Below, one piece after another: positions 1 to 5,940 of a DNA stretch of 6,361 nt. The translations under genes were made by a program, and so were the position numbers. How positions within the stretch are numbered: position 1 is the stretch's first letter; each line of letters starts with the position of its first letter. Below the pieces are notes generated by a model. That model was not told the origin of the DNA and searched no databases. It worked only from the letters and a program-made list of their open reading frames with translations. This stretch comes from SFWF01 sp045587065 (lineage in GTDB: Bacteria; Bacillota; Clostridia; Oscillospirales; Acutalibacteraceae), in contig JAZNBQ010000119.1 in NCBI GenBank assembly GCA_045587065.1, positions 1 to 6,361 on the forward strand, read 5' to 3'.

Positions 1-128
1 ACACTCAATAAATGTAGTGTTATTATAAGATAGATGTTGTGTGGATTTTATTAATTTTATACATTGGCGAGTGTTTAATTGGTAAGTTTTCTATATAAAC
101 ATTTTAGGGTTTTAATATACGGCCCTGT

Positions 129-151
129 CAGTGCAATGCACTGCGAATTCG
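129..151. other. Palindrome pair in the rny leader
   Basis: A perfect 7-bp inverted repeat, CAGTGCA-A-TGCACTG (129-143), is followed directly by the 8-bp palindrome CGAATTCG (144-151). Both lie 29 to 52 nt upstream of the rny start codon. The first could be an operator for a dimeric regulator or, in RNA, a 6-bp stem with a 3-nt loop just ahead of the ribosome binding site. No run of T follows, so it is not an intrinsic terminator. The rest of 1-180 shows no convincing gene and no promoter with two good hexamers. The symmetry is seen directly; any function is inference. Confidence 0.4.
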
Positions 152-163
152 TAGTTTAATATA

Positions 164-172
164 TAGGAGGTG
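164..172 (+). promoter_or_regulatory. Strong Shine-Dalgarno site of rny
   Basis: TAGGAGGTG is a near-complete complement to the 16S rRNA 3' end. It lies 8 nt before the ATG at 181, and fixes that start codon. Confidence 0.85.
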
Positions 173-180
173 CGTTTTAA

Positions 181-1737
181 ATGCCCAACGATTTAATGTT
201 TTATTTAATTTTAGGCATCATCGTTGTTGTTTTATGTGTAGTTTTCTTCCTGCTTGGCGGAAGTTTTAGAAAAAACAAAGCCGAAAAAGCTATTGGCTCT
301 GCAGAAGAAGAGGCACGTCGTATTCTCAGCGATGCTATCAAAAATGCCGAAGCAAAAAAGAAAGAACTTTTAATTGAAGCTAAAGATGAAGTGCATCAGT
401 TAAGACAAGAAACCGAAAAAGATTTAAGGGAACGTCGTAGCGAGGTACAGCGTCAGGAAAGAAGACTTCAACAAAAAGAAGAAACACTTGATAGAAAAAT
501 TGACAATTTGGAAATCAAGGAAGAAAACGTAGCTAAAAGAGCTAAAGAAGTTGAAAACAAGCTCCAAGAGAGTGAACAGATTAAAAGAAGTCAATTAGAA
601 ATGCTAGAAAGAATTTCTGGTTATTCTAAGGAACAGGCTAAGGACTACCTTTTAACTGTTTTAGACGGCGAGCTTACACACGCGAAAGCAATTAAAATTA
701 AGGATTTTGAGCAGAAAACTCGCGACGAATCAGATGCTATTGCAAGAGAAATTATATCACATGCAATTCAGCGTTGTGCGGCAGACCATTCGTCTGAAAT
801 CACAATTTCTGTTGTTCCACTACCCAATGATGAAATGAAGGGCAGAATTATCGGAAGAGAAGGCCGTAATATCAGAGCGTTAGAGACTGCTACAGGCGTT
901 GACTTAATTATTGATGATACTCCTGAAGCAATTACTCTTTCAAGTTTCGACCCTGTTCGCAGAGAGGTTGCTCGAATTGCTCTTGAAAAACTTATTACTG
1001 ATGGAAGAATCCATCCTGCTAGAATTGAAGAAATGGTAGCAAAAGCACAAAACGATGTTAACAACATTATTAAGCGCGAAGGCGAACGTGCTATGCTTGA
1101 ATCAGGACTTCATAATTTACATCCTGAATTAGTTAAACTTTTAGGTAAACTTTATTATCGTACAAGTTACGGTCAAAACGTACTTAACCACGCTTTAGAA
1201 GTTTGCCATTTGTCAGGAATCATTGCGGCAGAGCTAGGCGAGAATGTAACCCTTGCTAAACGTGCAGGCCTTTTGCACGATATTGGTAAAGCAATTGACC
1301 ACGAGCAAGAAGGTACTCATATTCAACTTGGTGTAGAAGTTGCAAAGAAATATAAGGAAAGCGAAGATGTTGTTCATGCTATTCATGCTCATCACGGTGA
1401 GGTGGAAGCTAAGACTGTAATCGCTTGTATTGTACAGGCCGCAGACGCTATATCTGCTGCAAGACCAGGCGCTAGAAGAGAGAATATCGAAAACTATATT
1501 AAACGACTTGAAAAACTTGAGGAAATCGCCAATTCCTTTAATGGAGTAGACAGTTCTTTTGCTATTCAAGCAGGTCGTGAGGTTAGAATCGTTGTTAAGC
1601 CGGATATTGTTGATGATGACCAAATGGTTATTATTGCAAAAGATATTGCAGCTAAAATTGAAAACGAGCTTGATTACCCGGGACAAATTAAGGTTAATGT
1701 TATCAGGGAAAACCGTGCCGTTGATTATGCAAAATAA
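181..1737 (+). CDS. rny: Ribonuclease Y
   Basis: This is the membrane-anchored endoribonuclease that initiates bulk mRNA decay in many Bacillota, cutting single-stranded RNA and favouring 5'-monophosphorylated substrates. The 518-residue product matches the usual length (about 520). Residues 6-27 form one N-terminal membrane helix. Residues 30 to about 190 are highly charged, rich in Glu, Lys, Arg and Gln, and look like the long coiled coil that dimerises the enzyme. A KH RNA-binding domain follows at about 207-275, with the GRIIGREGRN loop at 221-230. The HD phosphohydrolase domain spans about 333-430; His366-Asp367 in LLHDIGK is the metal-binding catalytic pair, with further His residues at 337, 402, 404 and 405. 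The C-terminal domain ends in the family-typical DYAK. The ATG follows a strong Shine-Dalgarno site. The gene is monocistronic here, since a strong terminator follows 7 nt after the stop codon. No defect is visible. Confidence 0.98.
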   Translation: MPNDLMFYLILGIIVVVLCVVFFLLGGSFRKNKAEKAIGSAEEEARRILSDAIKNAEAKKKELLIEAKDEVHQLRQETEKDLRERRSEVQRQERRLQQKEETLDRKIDNLEIKEENVAKRAKEVENKLQESEQIKRSQLEMLERISGYSKEQAKDYLLTVLDGELTHAKAIKIKDFEQKTRDESDAIAREIISHAIQRCAADHSSEITISVVPLPNDEMKGRIIGREGRNIRALETATGVDLIIDDTPEAITLSSFDPVRREVARIALEKLITDGRIHPARIEEMVAKAQNDVNNIIKREGERAMLESGLHNLHPELVKLLGKLYYRTSYGQNVLNHALEVCHLSGIIAAELGENVTLAKRAGLLHDIGKAIDHEQEGTHIQLGVEVAKKYKESEDVVHAIHAHHGEVEAKTVIACIVQAADAISAARPGARRENIENYIKRLEKLEEIANSFNGVDSSFAIQAGREVRIVVKPDIVDDDQMVIIAKDIAAKIENELDYPGQIKVNVIRENRAVDYAK

Positions 1738-1744
1738 ATTATGT

Positions 1745-1779
1745 AAAAAGCCGAGATTTCTCGGCTTTTTATTTTTTTT
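1745..1779 (+). terminator. Intrinsic terminator of rny
   Basis: The stem GCCGAG (1750-1755) pairs with CTCGGC (1760-1765) around an ATTT loop. The flanking A-tract (1745-1749) pairs with the T-tract (1766-1770), and a further eight T follow at 1772-1779. The hairpin sits right after the rny stop codon and separates it from the sporulation operon. The A-tract on the left makes it potentially active in both directions. Confidence 0.93.
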
Positions 1780-1824
1780 CGACATCTTATTATGACAATT
1801 ATTTTTAATCTGTTGAGATATACT
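1778..1824 (+). promoter_or_regulatory. Spo0A-controlled promoter of spoIIGA-sigE, long spacer
   Basis: TTCGACA at 1778-1784 is, on the minus strand, an exact copy of the 0A-box consensus TGTCGAA. A second, weaker box in the same orientation (TGTCATA, 5 of 7 matches) covers 1791-1797, 13 bp downstream centre to centre, and overlaps a -35-like hexamer ATGACA (1792-1797, 5 of 6). TATACT (1819-1824, 5 of 6) is a good -10. The spacer between them is 21 bp, far from the usual 17. The Bacillus subtilis spoIIG promoter is known to be sigma-A dependent, with a 22-bp spacer and Spo0A boxes that overlap the -35 region, so the match of layout and gene is telling. Transcription would start near 1831. Promoter activity itself is inferred. 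Confidence 0.75.
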
Positions 1825-1836
1825 TATATTTGTAAA

Positions 1837-1843
1837 TGAGGTG
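1837..1843 (+). promoter_or_regulatory. Shine-Dalgarno site deciding the spoIIGA start
   Basis: TGAGGTG ends 6 nt before the TTG at 1850. An upstream in-frame GTG at 1841 lies inside this motif and so cannot be served by it. Confidence 0.7.
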
Positions 1844-1849
1844 TTGGTT

Positions 1850-2728
1850 TTGGTAGTTTATGCCGATGTATTATTTTTTCTCAACAGCGTTATAGATTAT
1901 TTTTTAATTGGTGTAACTGCAGTTGTTACGAGAGTAAAAATAAAAACTATCAGACAAATATTAGCCTCACTACTTGGTGGCGTTTTTTCTTTTTATATTT
2001 TTGTTGATGCTCAAAACTTTGTTGTTGATATATTATTTAGACTTTTAACTACCGGAATTATTATACTTTGTGCCTTTAGTTTTAATCATTTAAAATATTA
2101 TATAAAAACGATTGTTGTGTATTTTATTTCGTCTATTTTCCTTTTTGGCTTAATGTTTTTATTTTATCGATTTTTTAATTTAAAAAAAATAATCATTAAT
2201 AATACATATTTTTATTTTAATTTTTCTCCCATACTTGCGATTTCTATGACTGCGGTAACTTATTTTGCAATTAAATTAGTGCATAGATTCTCTAACAGAA
2301 AACTAATAAAAAAAGAGTGTGAGCTGGAACTAAATATAGGTAATAATTTTATCAGTGCGAAAGCGTATATTGATACCGGAAATTTAGCAAAAGATTATTT
2401 TTCTGATTCTGAACTTTGTTTTGTCAGTAAGGAGTTTTTTGAAAATTTCACAGGATGTAATTCTGTTAACGATATTATGAAAATAAATGAATATCAAAGT
2501 CGCTACAGAACAATTCCTGTAACGACATTAAACGAAACTTCGCTGCTTAACGGACTAAGGTGCGATGGTGGTAAAATTTATGTTGATAAGAACGTTTACT
2601 TTCTGTATAAACCTATAATTGTAATTTCTAATAATTTGCCAGATGGTTTTGATGTAATTATTTCTGCAAAAGCATTAGATAAAACTCCCGAAAACGTATT
2701 AAAAGGTGATAAAGTTGAAACTATTTAA
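1850..2728 (+). CDS. spoIIGA: Sporulation sigma-E factor-processing peptidase SpoIIGA
   Basis: SpoIIGA is an aspartic protease in the septal membrane of the mother cell. It cleaves the pro-sequence from pro-sigma-E after a signal (SpoIIR) from the forespore. The N-terminal half has about five hydrophobic helices (residues about 4-26, 36-54, 58-77, 85-107, 124-146). The C-terminal half is a soluble protease domain with the catalytic motif Asp175-Thr-Gly (nt 2372-2380), inside YIDTGN. I chose TTG at 1850 because it is spaced 6 nt from the Shine-Dalgarno site and gives the N-terminus MVVYADVLFFLN, which lines up with the known SpoIIGA start (MKIYLDVIWLLN). A GTG at 1841 would add three residues. 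The length of 292 is slightly under the roughly 309 of Bacillus. The first half is very T-rich, as expected from Phe, Ile and Leu codons in membrane helices. The 3' end overlaps sigE by 14 nt, so the two are co-transcribed. Sequence similarity in this family is low; the gene pair makes the call secure. Confidence 0.93.
   Translation: MVVYADVLFFLNSVIDYFLIGVTAVVTRVKIKTIRQILASLLGGVFSFYIFVDAQNFVVDILFRLLTTGIIILCAFSFNHLKYYIKTIVVYFISSIFLFGLMFLFYRFFNLKKIIINNTYFYFNFSPILAISMTAVTYFAIKLVHRFSNRKLIKKECELELNIGNNFISAKAYIDTGNLAKDYFSDSELCFVSKEFFENFTGCNSVNDIMKINEYQSRYRTIPVTTLNETSLLNGLRCDGGKIYVDKNVYFLYKPIIVISNNLPDGFDVIISAKALDKTPENVLKGDKVETI
2702..2710 (+). promoter_or_regulatory. Shine-Dalgarno site of sigE inside spoIIGA
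   Basis: AAAGGTGAT lies within the last codons of spoIIGA and ends 4 nt before the TTG at 2715. The alternative in-frame GTG at 2706 overlaps this motif and has no site of its own. Confidence 0.7.
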
Positions 2729-3428
2729 TCTATTAAGACAAAAAATCACTGAAAAGATTTTGCTCCATAAAATTAAGAATAAAGTATTTTATATTAATGG
2801 CCCCGAATCGCTGCCAGCTCCTCTAAGTGCAGAAGAAGAGTGTGAAATATTATCAAAATACGATGGAGTAAATCCTAAAATAAAAGAAAAACTAATTACT
2901 CATAATCTTAGACTTGTAGTATATATTGCTAAAAAATATGATGCGCCGTCTACAAGTATTGAGGACTTGATTTCTATAGGTTCTATCGGTCTTATAAAAG
3001 CGGTTAACACTTTTTGTCCTGAAAGAAACATTAAACTAGCTACGTATGCATCCCGTTGCATAGAAAACGAAATTCTTATGTATCTGAGAAAATATGCAAA
3101 TCTTAAAAATGAAATTTCTATTGATGAACCTTTAAGTGTAGACTGGGACGGAAATGAGCTTTTGCTTTCTGATATATTGGGTAGCGAAGAAGATGAAATT
3201 TCTATAGCTCTTGAATCGGAAGATGAAAAGAGAACGCTTAACAACTTGGTAAATAATTTATCCCCGCGCGAGAGGCAAATAATGAAAATGAGGTTTGGGT
3301 TGTCCGGAGAAGATGAATTGACGCAAAAACAGGTTGCAGATAAATTGGGCATATCTCAGTCATATATATCAAGACTGGAAAAAAGAATTATTGAAAAGCT
3401 TAAAGCTGAAATCGAAACAGTAGTTTAA
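2715..3428 (+). CDS. sigE: RNA polymerase sporulation sigma factor E (pro-sigma-E)
   Basis: This is the first mother-cell-specific sigma factor of sporulation, made as an inactive membrane-associated precursor. The 237-residue product begins with a basic, amphipathic pro-sequence (about residues 1-25, with many Lys, Leu and Ile), followed by the segment VFYINGPESLPAPLS, which resembles the Bacillus cleavage region VYYIGGSEALPPPLS. Processing is therefore expected near Phe25-Tyr26. Sigma region 2 lies at about 60-128, with the core-binding DLISIGSIGLIKAVNTF (84-100) and the promoter-melting and -10-reading KLATYASRCIENEILMYLR (107-125). Region 3 contains IDEPLSVDWDGNELLLSD. Region 4 has a helix-turn-helix at about 203-222 (TQKQVADKLGISQSYISRLE). 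The similarity to sigma-E is strong through the whole length, so sigma-K, -F or -G are unlikely. TTG at 2715 is preferred on spacing; GTG at 2706 would add three residues. It overlaps spoIIGA by 14 nt, which suggests translational coupling. In Bacillus sigG follows; here a terminator does. Confidence 0.96.
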   Translation: MKLFNLLRQKITEKILLHKIKNKVFYINGPESLPAPLSAEEECEILSKYDGVNPKIKEKLITHNLRLVVYIAKKYDAPSTSIEDLISIGSIGLIKAVNTFCPERNIKLATYASRCIENEILMYLRKYANLKNEISIDEPLSVDWDGNELLLSDILGSEEDEISIALESEDEKRTLNNLVNNLSPRERQIMKMRFGLSGEDELTQKQVADKLGISQSYISRLEKRIIEKLKAEIETVV

Positions 3429-3459
3429 AAGCCGTAGTTACTACGGCTTTTTCTTTTTT
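3427..3459 (+). terminator. Intrinsic terminator shared by sigE and the convergent gene
   Basis: GCCGTAG (3431-3437) pairs with CTACGGC (3441-3447) around a TTA loop. AAAA (3427-3430) extends the stem with TTTT (3448-3451), and a T-rich tract continues to 3459. It begins inside the sigE stop codon. On the minus strand the same hairpin is followed by only four T, so it should be weaker there. Confidence 0.92.
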
Positions 3460-3665
3460 GGTGTTTGCGGTTCCCAACTGTTAGAATAACCTTGGCTAAT
3501 TGCTGGAAAAACATTACTGGTGTCAGAGGTTTTTTGTATTTCGTAAGTGCCGTACATGTTTATTTGGTCAAAACAGTCGATAAAATTTTCCGGACAGTCT
3601 TTTGCGTCTGTCTTTACAACTTTAAAAAACTCTCTTTGTGTCATATCTTCGTGTTTTTTCTTCAT
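3441..3665 (-). CDS. Small protein of unknown function, convergent to sigE
   Basis: I do not recognise a named family. The 74-residue product is soluble and charged, without a signal peptide or membrane helix. It starts MKKKHEDMTQREFFKVVKTD and contains DCPENFIDCFDQINMYGTYEI, then a polar stretch with TSDTSNVFPAISQGYSNSW, and ends in a basic tail, PKKKKP. It is judged real because its composition is balanced, with Trp, Tyr, Asp, Asn and Gln, because a GGGTGAT Shine-Dalgarno site (3678-3672) sits 6 nt before the ATG at 3665, and because it ends at a terminator. An in-frame GTG at 3674 and ATG at 3671 overlap that site and are less likely. The stop codon TAG and a second stop TAA lie within the hairpin shared with sigE. 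The opposite frame gives a hydrophobic Phe/Val/Leu-rich translation typical of a shadow. No clear promoter is visible upstream. The position next to sigE hints at a sporulation link, but this is inference only. Confidence 0.65.
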   Translation of the reverse strand: MKKKHEDMTQREFFKVVKTDAKDCPENFIDCFDQINMYGTYEIQKTSDTSNVFPAISQGYSNSWEPQTPKKKKP

Positions 3666-3734
3666 ATTCATCACCCGTATTTATTTTTTGTTGTTTTTTA
3701 GAAACTATTACTAAAAGAATTAACCATTTTAAAG

Positions 3735-3763
3735 TTGTAAAAATTTTATTTAGATGTTAAAAT
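3735..3763 (+). promoter_or_regulatory. Sigma-A-type promoter of the DUF1294 gene
   Basis: TTGTAA (3735-3740) and TAAAAT (3758-3763) are separated by exactly 17 bp, and TG at 3755-3756 gives an extended -10 element. Transcription would start near 3770, about 19 nt before the ATG at 3789. The surrounding DNA is nearly all A and T, which raises the chance of a fortuitous match. Confidence 0.6.
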
Positions 3764-3788
3764 TAATTAAAAATGCAAGAGTTAATTT

Positions 3789-4061
3789 ATGTTTTTTAAT
3801 TGTTTTATAGTTTATTTATTGTTGATAAATTTAATCGGTGTAGTGCTTTGTATAAAAGATAAATGCGCAGCCAGAAAGGGAAATTGGAGGATAAAAGAAA
3901 GCACTCTCATATTTCTTTGTGTTTTTGGTGCTTCAGTAGGTGTTTATGCTTGTATGAAATTAATAAGACACAAAACAAAACACAAAAAATTTATGATTGG
4001 AATTCCGATAATTATTATCCTTCAACTAATATTGTCTGCCTTTGCAATTTTGCATATTTAG
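3789..4061 (+). CDS. Small membrane protein, DUF1294 family
   Basis: The 90-residue product has the layout of the DUF1294 (YsdA-like) family, whose function is unknown. A first hydrophobic helix (about 4-22) leads into the conserved polar segment IKDKCAARKGNWRIKESTL (22-40). Next come a second helix with GASVGVYACMKL (47-58), the signature RHKTKHKKF (60-68), and a third helix (about 69-88). The usual RIPE motif reads RIKE here, a small departure. The chosen ATG gives the N-terminal helix length typical of the family. The Shine-Dalgarno site is poor: only a weak purine run, AAGAG, sits about 9 nt upstream. The gene has its own likely promoter and no clear terminator, so transcripts may continue into nusB. 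It faces away from the small minus-strand gene, 123 bp apart. Confidence 0.87.
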   Translation: MFFNCFIVYLLLINLIGVVLCIKDKCAARKGNWRIKESTLIFLCVFGASVGVYACMKLIRHKTKHKKFMIGIPIIIILQLILSAFAILHI

Positions 4062-4063
4062 GG

Positions 4064-4092
4064 TTGAAAAATGCATAAAAATGTATTAATAT
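4064..4092 (+). promoter_or_regulatory. Sigma-A promoter of the nusB-xseA-xseB-ispA operon
   Basis: TTGAAA (4064-4069) and TAATAT (4087-4092) match the consensus at 5 and 5 of 6 positions (TTGACA and TATAAT), with a 17-bp spacer. A start near 4099 leaves a leader of about 22 nt to the ATG at 4121. It begins 2 nt after the stop codon of the DUF1294 gene. Confidence 0.72.
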
Positions 4093-4120
4093 ATAAATAT
4101 ATATTACTTTGAGGTGTTGT

Positions 4121-4525
4121 ATGACAAGAAAAGAATCCAGAGAACAAGCCTTTATTCTCGTTTTTGAAAATATTTTTAGAAATGAAACAATAACAGAACT
4201 CTTTGAAACTGCTAAACTTTATGGTGATTTTGTCGAGGATGAATATTGTGTAAACATTGTTAATACTGTAGAGAACAATAAGTCTTCTATTGATGAAATC
4301 ATTTCTAAATATGCAAAGGGCTGGAAACTTGAAAGATTATCAAAAGTTTCGTTGGCCGCCCTTCGAATTGCCATTGCAGAAATCGAATATCTTGATGAAA
4401 TCCCAACCTCTGTTTCGGTAAACGAGGCAGTAGAGTTAGTAAAAAAATATGCAACTGTTGATGATTCTTCCTTTGTGAATGGCATACTTGGCTCATTTAT
4501 ACGAAACGAAAAGGTAGATAAATAA
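4121..4525 (+). CDS. nusB: Transcription antitermination factor NusB
   Basis: NusB is a small all-helical RNA-binding protein. With NusE (ribosomal protein S10) it binds boxA RNA and supports antitermination and processing of rRNA transcripts. The 134-residue product has the typical length. The N-terminal TRKESREQAFILVFE carries the family's basic, Arg/Glu-containing first helix. The central AKGWKLERLSKVSLAALRIAIAEI is the most diagnostic stretch, followed by the conserved IPTSVSVNEAVELVKKYATVDDSSFVNGILGSF. ATG at 4121 is chosen because GAGGTG (4111-4116) ends 4 nt upstream; an in-frame TTG at 4109 would overlap that site. It is the first gene of a four-gene cluster and ends 1 nt before xseA. 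In many Bacillota an Asp23-family gene precedes nusB; here a DUF1294 gene does. Confidence 0.96.
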   Translation: MTRKESREQAFILVFENIFRNETITELFETAKLYGDFVEDEYCVNIVNTVENNKSSIDEIISKYAKGWKLERLSKVSLAALRIAIAEIEYLDEIPTSVSVNEAVELVKKYATVDDSSFVNGILGSFIRNEKVDK

Positions 4526-4526
4526 A

Positions 4527-5741
4527 ATGGCAGGGTCTGTTCTTTCGGTAAAACAGATAAATACTTACATTAAAAGTTTACTTGAAGGCGATAGTAGACT
4601 TTCATTTGTTCGCATCAAAGGAGAAATTTCTAATTTTAGAAGTCACTTTGCAAGCGGACATTTATATTTTACTTTAAAAGATTCCGAAGCAACTCTTCGC
4701 TGTGTTATGTTCAGAGGCAATGCGTCCAAACTCAGATTTATGCCTAATGACAGTATGCAGGTGGTTTGTACCGGCAGAATTTCTGTATTTGAGAAGGATG
4801 GCGGCTATCAACTGTATGTTGACGATATTATTGTTGATGGAAATGGCGAATTTTCTGCAAACCTGGAAAAAATAAAAGAAAAACTTGCAAAAGAAGGTCT
4901 GTTTGAAGAAGCAAGAAAACGTAAACTGCCAAAGTTTCCCAGAAAAATTGCCGTTATTACTTCTGAAAGTGGTGCGGCAGTTAAAGATATTCTTAACGTT
5001 TTAAATCGCAGATATCCACTATGTCAAGTGCTTGTTATTCCTGCGCTGGTGCAAGGTGTAGAAGCTCCGCAGAGTCTTGGTAACGCTTTAGATAAAGCTT
5101 ATATCACTAATGACCTGGACTTAATCATTATTGGTAGAGGTGGCGGTTCAATAGAGGATTTATGGTGCTTTAATGATGAAACCTTGGCACGTAAAATTTC
5201 TGCTTCTCCCATTCCCACAATTTCTGCAGTCGGTCACGAAACCGACTTCACAATTTGCGATTTTGTTGCAGACCTAAGAGCGCCGACTCCTTCTGCTGCA
5301 GCAGAGCTTGCTGTGCCTGATTATAAAGAATTGATGGCACAAGTTTCCCATTATAAGAGAAAAATTTGTAACACAGTTACCGCTATGGTTGATTTAAAAG
5401 CCGCGTTGTATGAAAAAATTATTAACGAGTACTTTTTTAAACGCCCTTCAGAATATCTTATCGATACACGTAAAAATAACCTACGAGTTGTTTTAGATAA
5501 CATAAGAAACACTACAGAACGTACTCTTTTAAATAAGCAGAAGAATTTTGAAATAGCAGTTTCAAAGCTTGATGCTATGAGTCCGTTAAAACTTTTATCA
5601 CGTGGTTACTCGGTTGCAATAAAAAACAATAAAATCATAAAATCTGTTGACTGTGTCAAGGAGAAAGAATCAATTGATTTAAGACTTTCTGATGGTTCTA
5701 TCAATTGCGTTATAGAAAAGGTGGTTAAAAATAATGCCTGA
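4527..5741 (+). CDS. xseA: Exodeoxyribonuclease VII large subunit
   Basis: XseA is the catalytic subunit of exonuclease VII, which degrades single-stranded DNA from both ends to oligonucleotides in repair and recombination. An N-terminal OB-fold for DNA binding covers about residues 5-102, including FVRIKGEISNF and SGHLYFTLKD. The catalytic domain follows, with KFPRKIAVITSESGAAVKDIL (136-156), IIGRGGGSIEDLWCFNDE (201-218) and VGHETDFTICDFVADLRAPTPSAAAE (235-260). These contain the conserved Arg204, His237 and Asp240 and the proposed active-site Asp154. A helical segment (about 265-350) binds the small subunits, and the C-terminal LLSRGYSV (356-363) is the usual end motif. At 404 residues it is shorter than Bacillus XseA (about 448), with the difference in the helical arm. 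AAGGTAG (4511-4517) at the end of nusB is its Shine-Dalgarno site. It overlaps xseB by 8 nt. Confidence 0.97.
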   Translation: MAGSVLSVKQINTYIKSLLEGDSRLSFVRIKGEISNFRSHFASGHLYFTLKDSEATLRCVMFRGNASKLRFMPNDSMQVVCTGRISVFEKDGGYQLYVDDIIVDGNGEFSANLEKIKEKLAKEGLFEEARKRKLPKFPRKIAVITSESGAAVKDILNVLNRRYPLCQVLVIPALVQGVEAPQSLGNALDKAYITNDLDLIIIGRGGGSIEDLWCFNDETLARKISASPIPTISAVGHETDFTICDFVADLRAPTPSAAAELAVPDYKELMAQVSHYKRKICNTVTAMVDLKAALYEKIINEYFFKRPSEYLIDTRKNNLRVVLDNIRNTTERTLLNKQKNFEIAVSKLDAMSPLKLLSRGYSVAIKNNKIIKSVDCVKEKESIDLRLSDGSINCVIEKVVKNNA

Positions 5742-5940
5742 AAATAAAATTAGCTTTGAAGAAGCTTTTCAAAAACTTGAAGAAATTTCGAAAAAGATTG
5801 AAACGGAAGAACTTTCCTTGGACGAATCCTTAAAGTTATTTGAAGAAGGTCTTAAATTATCCGGTTATTGTTCTAAAATATTAGAAGATGCAAAACAAAA
5901 AATTGAGACCATAACTACTGAAAACGGTGACAAAGAATGA
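5734..5940 (+). CDS. xseB: Exodeoxyribonuclease VII small subunit
   Basis: XseB is the small helical subunit; several copies coat the coiled-coil arm of XseA and are needed for activity. The 68-residue product has the standard length and signature: SFEEAFQKLEEISKKIETEELSLDESLKLFEEGLKLSGYCSKILEDAKQKIE (residues 7-58), that is, two amphipathic helices joined at the SLDES turn. AAAGGTGG (5717-5724) inside xseA is the Shine-Dalgarno site. The start overlaps the end of xseA by 8 nt, which fits coupled synthesis of the two subunits. Confidence 0.96.
   Translation: MPENKISFEEAFQKLEEISKKIETEELSLDESLKLFEEGLKLSGYCSKILEDAKQKIETITTENGDKE

Noticed and set aside
1..20. ACACT and AGTGT inverted repeat at the left edge
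   Set aside because: Five base pairs around a 10-nt loop without a T-tract is too weak to call a terminator or operator.
136..159. Seven-codon open frame in the rny leader (possible leader peptide)
   Set aside because: No Shine-Dalgarno site and no regulatory codon pattern; chance explains it.
768..1067. Minus-strand 99-residue open frame opposite the KH domain of rny
   Set aside because: Ser/Ile-rich complement of a strongly conserved domain, with no motif of its own.
1234..1785. Minus-strand 183-residue open frame opposite the 3' part of rny
   Set aside because: It lies wholly opposite the conserved HD domain of rny and its terminator, has a low-complexity Asn/Leu/Phe-rich translation, and shows no family motif.
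2900..3352. Minus-strand 150-residue open frame opposite sigE
   Set aside because: Ser/Leu/Ile-rich translation directly opposite conserved sigma regions 2-4; a shadow of sigE.
3465..3701. Plus-strand 78-residue frame opposite the small minus-strand gene
   Set aside because: Its translation is Phe/Val/His-rich, as expected from the complement of Lys/Glu/Asn codons. The minus-strand reading has better composition and a Shine-Dalgarno site.
3863..4078. Plus-strand 71-residue frame within the DUF1294 gene
   Set aside because: Out of frame with the conserved RHKT-containing protein and without its own ribosome site.
4219..4496. Two minus-strand frames opposite nusB
   Set aside because: Complements of the conserved NusB helices; no motifs and no ribosome sites.
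4527..5741. Possible internal deletion in XseA (404 residues against about 448 in Bacillus)
   Set aside because: All catalytic motifs and the C-terminal RGYSV are in frame, and to my knowledge clostridial XseA proteins are commonly near 400 residues, so the short helical arm looks like normal family variation.
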